Source of the DNA: HK1 sp965215295
GTDB lineage: Bacteria > Pseudomonadota > Gammaproteobacteria > HK1
Assembly: GCA_965215295.1 (NCBI GenBank)
Contig: OZ244045.1
Location: 2,976,001-3,040,000 of the forward strand
Reading direction: 5' to 3'
Length of the DNA stretch: 64,000 bases
Notes under the pieces: model-generated
Seen by the model: the letters and a program-made list of their open reading frames with translations, nothing else
The model's database searches: none
Told to the model about the DNA's origin: nothing
Program-made: the position numbers and the translations under genes
Shown here: one piece after another, positions 60,579 through 64,000 of the stretch
Numbering within the stretch: position 1 is the stretch's first letter
How the letters are laid out: every line of letters starts with the position of its first letter

Positions 60579-61811
60579 ATGATCGACCGCCATGCGATAC
60601 GGTGTCTCCTGGACGGGTTGAGCGACACACCTGTCGTATACCTTCAGGGCGCCCGCCAGACCGGCAAGAGCACGCTTGTGCGCAACATTGCCGGACAACA
60701 CCATCCGGCACCGTACCTGACACTCGATACGGCAGCCGTCCTTGCCGCTGCACAGGACGATCCCGAAGGGTTCATCGCGGGGCTCGACCGCCCCGTGGTC
60801 ATCGACGAAGTACAACGGGCCCCCGCCCTGGCGCTGGCGATCAAGGCCGCCGTCGACGCCCGCCGCCACCCCGGACAGTTCCTGCTGACCGGCTCGGCGA
60901 GCGTCATGTCCCTCCCCCGGCTCTCCGAGTCGCTCGCCGGACGCATGGAGCTGCACACGCTCTGGCCGTTCTCGCAAGGAGAGCTTTCCGGTGTTCGGGA
61001 GACGTTCATCGACCGGATGTTCGCCGCGAAGCTCCTGACACCCGAGACGGCGCCGGACACCGAGAGCGCCCTCATCGAGCGGATTTGCAAGGGGGGCTAC
61101 CCCGAGATCCATGCGCGGAGAAGCTCCGTGCGCCGGCGCGCGTGGTTCGATTCCTACGTTGACGCCGTCCTGCAACGCGACGTCCGCGATCTGGCGAACA
61201 TAGAGCGGCTGTCCGAGATCCCGCGGCTGCTCGCGTTGTCGGCGTCACGAGTCGGCCAACTGGTCAGCTACGCGGATCTGGCGCGCATGCTCACCATCCC
61301 GCAGACGACCCTGAAGCGCTACATGGCGTTGATGGAGATGACGTTCCTGGTGAGACTGCTGCCCGCATGGTTCTCCAATATCGGGAAGCGGTTGACGAAA
61401 GCGCCGAAGCTGCTGCTCGCCGACACCGGGTTGCTGGTCCACCTGCTCGATGTCGATGCGGACCGGCTCCGGCGTGACCGAACGCTGCTCGGCCACGTCC
61501 TCGAGAACTTCGTCGCGATGGAGCTGATCAAGCAACTCGGGTGGTCGGAGCGGCGTTGCAAGCTGTTCCACTTTCGCACCGAGTCCGGCGCCGAGGTGGA
61601 TCTGGTGCTGGAAGACCGGGCGGGCCGTCTCGTCGGGATCGAGGTGAAGTGCACCGCGTCGTTGCGCAGGCGGGATTTCCGGGGTCTTGAAGCGCTGGCG
61701 GAAGCGGCCGGCCGGCGCTTCGTCAGGGGCGCAATCCTCTACACCGGCGCGACGGCCGTTCCGTTCGCAAGGGATCTGCACGCGCTCCCCATCTCCCAGC
61801 TCCGGGCGTGA
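60579..61811 (+). CDS. AAA-family ATPase with DUF4143 domain
   Basis: The 410-residue protein has an AAA_14 ATPase domain and a C-terminal DUF4143 domain with nuclease-like fold. Walker A is LQGARQTGKSTLV near residue 25, Walker B VVIDEVQRAP near 77, sensor FLLTGSASVM near 100, and GGYPE near 165. DUF4143 shows FRTESGAEVDLVLED and GIEVKCTASL, which match a PD-(D/E)xK-like core. Members are common in accessory regions; function is not established. The ATG at 60579 is supported by the promoter spacing. Confidence 0.88.
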   Translation: MIDRHAIRCLLDGLSDTPVVYLQGARQTGKSTLVRNIAGQHHPAPYLTLDTAAVLAAAQDDPEGFIAGLDRPVVIDEVQRAPALALAIKAAVDARRHPGQFLLTGSASVMSLPRLSESLAGRMELHTLWPFSQGELSGVRETFIDRMFAAKLLTPETAPDTESALIERICKGGYPEIHARRSSVRRRAWFDSYVDAVLQRDVRDLANIERLSEIPRLLALSASRVGQLVSYADLARMLTIPQTTLKRYMALMEMTFLVRLLPAWFSNIGKRLTKAPKLLLADTGLLVHLLDVDADRLRRDRTLLGHVLENFVAMELIKQLGWSERRCKLFHFRTESGAEVDLVLEDRAGRLVGIEVKCTASLRRRDFRGLEALAEAAGRRFVRGAILYTGATAVPFARDLHALPISQLRA

Positions 61812-61832
61812 ATGTCGGCCGCGAGCAAGCAC

Positions 61833-61860
61833 CCGGGCGGCTCAGCCGCAAGCCGCCCGG
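61833..61860 (+). terminator. Perfect 10-bp hairpin after the DUF4143 ATPase gene
   Basis: CCGGGCGGCT pairs with AGCCGCCCGG across an 8-nt loop, 21 nt after the stop. It is followed by GC-rich sequence and not a T-run. The remainder of the 364-bp gap to the next start (61812-62175) shows no gene. Confidence 0.6.
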
Positions 61861-62114
61861 CGGAGCACCCTCGGCGGCTCGCCGAGATCGTCCCGGCCGT
61901 TCGCTCCCGGCGCTCTCGCCGTTGCCGCCCCTCCTCTCCGCCCCGACGAGCCGAGCCACGCGCGGCTTGCGCTCGATCGACCCCCGCTCCTCACCCCTCC
62001 CGGACCGCATCTGGCCCGGACGCCCCACGGTGCTGGTGACCCGACGCTTCCACCTCACCGCCGAGAGTCTCGTCCAACCGGCCAGATGATTCCGGAAGGA
62101 ACTGCGAGGGTGGA

Positions 62115-62160
62115 TTGACTCACGGTCCCAGGTGGCGTCCAATTCGGAAATCATATTTCC
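62115..62160 (+). promoter_or_regulatory. Putative promoter and palindrome upstream of the frameshifted ATPase
   Basis: TTGACT at 62115-62120 and TCCAAT at 62138-62143 are 17 bp apart. A perfect palindrome GGAAAT-CAT-ATTTCC follows at 62146-62160. The GGAAAT core is shared with the repeats ahead of the other DUF4143 gene at 60501, suggesting a common regulator. Confidence 0.45.
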
Positions 62161-62175
62161 ATTTTGCGACCCGAA

Positions 62176-63332
62176 ATGGTCTTCATCCGTCGATTTTTCC
62201 AAGTCCCGGACCAGAGCTGCTTCGTGTTCGGCCCTCGCGGAACCGGCAAATCCACATGGCTGCGCGACCGGCTGCCCGACTCCCTGTACCTGGACCTGCT
62301 CGAACCGGCGCTGCATCGCAGCCTGAGCGCCCGTCCCGAGCGCCTCCGGGAGCTGCTCGCCGGCTCGCCCGGGAAGGGGACCGTGGTCATCGACGAGGTC
62401 CAGCGTGTCCCGGAGCTGCTCACGGTCGTCCACGCCGTCCTGGAGGAGCCGTCGCCGCCGCGCTTCTACTGACCGGGTCGAGCGCCCGAAAGCTCCGGGG
62501 CGGCGGCGTGGACCTGCTGGGCGGACGGGCCGTGCACCGCACCTTGCACCCCTTCATGGCCGCGGAGCTGCCCGATTTCGATCTCGTGCGGGCGCTACGG
62601 GTCGGACTGCTGCCACTGGTGGTGAGCGCGTCCGATCCGGCTGGTGTGCTCGACGCTTACGCGAGCCTGTACCTCGACCAGGAGGTCAGGGCGGAGGGAC
62701 TCACCCGCAACGTCGGGGCCTTCACCCGGTTTCTGGAAGCGGTCAGCTTCTCCCACGGCGCGCAGCTCAACGTCTCAGCGGTGGCCAGGGAATGCGAGGT
62801 CGAGCGCAAGGTCGTCGCCGGGTACGTCGGCATCCTGGAGGATCTGCTGCTGGCCTTCCGGCTGCCGGTATTCCGCAAACGCGCCGGGCGCGCGACCGTG
62901 GCCCACGACAAGCTCTACCTGTTCGATGCCGGCGTGTTCCGTTCGCTGCGCCCCAAGGGGCCCCTCGATCGCCCCGGGGAGATAGACGGGCAGGCGCTGG
63001 AAGGTCTGGTGGCTCAGCATCTCCGGGCCTGGGCCGCGTATTCCGGGCACGACGCGGGCGTATTCTTCTGGCGGACGCGCGCCGGGACCGAGGTCGACTT
63101 CGTGGTCTACGGAGAGTCCGGGCTTCAGGCGTTCGAGGTCAAGAACGCCGGCAAGGTGTATTCCAGCGATCTGCGGGCGCTGCGGGCGTTTCGCGAGGAC
63201 TATCCCGAGGCGGAGACCGCGGTGCTCTATCGTGGCCCCGATCGTTTGCGGATCGATGGCGTCTGGTGCCTGCCGGTCCGGGACTTCCTCCGCCGGACGA
63301 TCCCGGATCGGGGTCTGCTGGCCTGGCTGTGA
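62176..63332 (+). pseudogene. AAA/DUF4143 ATPase gene with a frameshift
   Basis: The N-terminal part (62176-62472) has FGPRGTGKSTWL (Walker A) and TVVIDEVQRVP (Walker B), then stops after PPRFY. The continuation in another frame starts LLTGSSARKLRGG from about 62464 and runs to 63332 through DUF4143: KLYLFDAGVFRSLRPKG, WRTRAGTEVDFVVYGESG and AFEVKNAGKVYS. One missing base near 62463-62470 explains the break, since FLLTGSSARKL is the family reading. Apart from this the gene is intact, so it is either recently inactivated, recoded, or a sequence error. It is distinct from the neighbour at 60579. Confidence 0.8.
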
Positions 63333-63857
63333 GCCGCAGACAAGTCTCCTTGCGGGGCGCACGTGGCTCCTGAGGCTTCGATTGTGCTTGGGCGCCTGGG
63401 CGTCTTGCCGACATGGATCCCGAACGGAATCCCGGTGCCCGCGAGAAGCGGCGAACAGCGGGTCTCGTCGAGCGAGTGAGGGCTCGCATCGCCGCGCCCT
63501 CGCGTCCGAGACCCATGATGTCCCGAGCGTAGAAGTCCGCGCCGCCGTTCAGGCCGACGAATTCGCTTCGCTCTTCCCACAAAGGTCCGGATCAACCCGC
63601 CGGACGCGGTGCCGACGCCGCAGATTGCTCAGTCAATGCCGACCGCTACTGTCTCAATGTCGTTGACGGGTTCCGGCCATCATGCTCGCGACTTTCGCGA
63701 TCGTCGCAGCCAAGCTTCTCTGAGGCGACAAGAGAAGAAGCGTGAACACCAGGTCCATCCGGGCCGGCAAAGTGAAGTGCTCGGGGGCTGATACTCTTGG
63801 CGTGCGGACGTACGATGCACCGTGGACCCCTCACCATCGCAGACGGTAGACGCAAGA
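63333..63857. other. Non-coding or relic region near the right edge
   Basis: There are 525 bp without a supported gene. On the minus strand a short stretch near 63500-63582 reads EERSEFVGLNGGADFYARDI, which looks protein-like, but the frame then becomes arginine-rich and I could not connect it to a family. It may be a gene remnant. Confidence 0.3.
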
Positions 63858-64000
63858 ATGGCCGAACCGGACACGGGCCGGGATTGGAGGGCGTTGGAGT
63901 TTCGCCCTCCGGCGTTTCGTCCTGACGATTTGCGCTTGACTGGCGACCTCTGCTCCGACCCCGTGACGAAGGCGATCAGGCACGACCTTCTCACGTTCGG
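63858..64000 (+). CDS. Possible truncated ORF at the right edge
   Basis: From the ATG at 63858 the frame is open to the end of the window: MAEPDTGRDWRALEFRPPAF, then RPDDLRLTGDLCSDPVTKAI and RHDLLTF. A GTG at 63822 would extend it. Composition (acidic, with few Arg-rich runs) is gene-like, but only 47 residues are visible and I do not recognise the product. Confidence 0.4.
   Translation, partial: MAEPDTGRDWRALEFRPPAFRPDDLRLTGDLCSDPVTKAIRHDLLTF

Noticed and set aside
61812..62118. Short plus-strand ORFs between the two DUF4143 genes
   Set aside because: Their composition is Arg/Pro/Ser-rich, they overlap one another in several frames, and no initiation signals are seen.
63227..63595. Minus-strand frames near the right edge as genes
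   Set aside because: Only a short piece looks protein-like; the remainder is arginine-rich and frame-inconsistent, so it is noted as a possible relic only.

Overview
The window is a dense, very GC-rich bacterial chromosome segment. Most start codons are ATG with a sizeable share of GTG and TTG, and the genome arrangement is proteobacterial. The split sox gene set with soxK, the thiosulfate-type YeeE transporter, isocitrate lyase, PPK1, a type II BCAT and several family III CoA-transferases point to an uncultured sulfur-oxidising proteobacterium. Gammaproteobacteria is my best guess, which is an inference. No rRNA, tRNA, CRISPR array or insertion sequence was recognised.

Layout. 1-9998 is housekeeping: the 5' end of a type I restriction R subunit (left edge), ppk1, aroK, mrcA (PBP1A), priA and a 2Fe-2S/FAD reductase. 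10133-13948 (+) holds two small unknown genes and then soxX-soxY-soxZ-soxA-soxK. 14102-23379 (-) converges on that operon and reads, in transcription order, YeeE/TsuA-type transporter, beta-propeller protein, second soxY, divergent soxB, second soxZ, two-domain cytochrome c, DUF302 protein, SCO, thioredoxin/DUF255 protein and rpe. Next come an acylating sulfoacetaldehyde dehydrogenase, isocitrate lyase and an MFS transporter (-), then a complete Dpp/Opp-type ABC transporter (28369-34190, +). 34238-42987 carries HAD dehalogenase, MmgE/PrpD, MaoC, acyl-CoA dehydrogenase, two CoA-transferases and a D-aminoacylase-type amidohydrolase, which looks like organic-acid or CoA-thioester catabolism fed by the transporter. 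43078-56614 is mixed: AbrB-type membrane protein, 2OG-Fe(II) oxygenase, a three-gene operon with an orphan Cas6/Cmx6-like protein and an S24 peptidase, a Tat-exported solute-binding protein, HpcH aldolase, M23 peptidase, EamA exporter, thioredoxin/glutaredoxin fusion, cytochrome b561, ilvE and a LarA-domain protein. 56615-64000 is accessory: a hipBA module with an elaborate operator, an MFS protein, two DUF4143 ATPases (the second frameshifted) and a truncated ORF at the right edge.

How the genes may work together. SoxAX plus SoxK would load thiosulfate onto SoxYZ, and SoxB would release sulfate. No soxCD is present, so sulfane sulfur must go elsewhere. The minus-strand cluster supplies a second SoxY and SoxZ, its own importer, a cytochrome, and redox or copper-handling proteins, so it may be a distinct SoxYZ-carrier system. 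The sulfoacetaldehyde dehydrogenase suggests sulfonates as an additional sulfur and carbon source, with isocitrate lyase handling C2 units.

A striking structural theme is tandem duplication in intergenic DNA, often copying the first or last codons of the neighbouring gene (10999-11234, 14077-14112, 36541-36720, 38556-38733, 53758-54062, plus units at 10133, 12655, 52925 and 60180).
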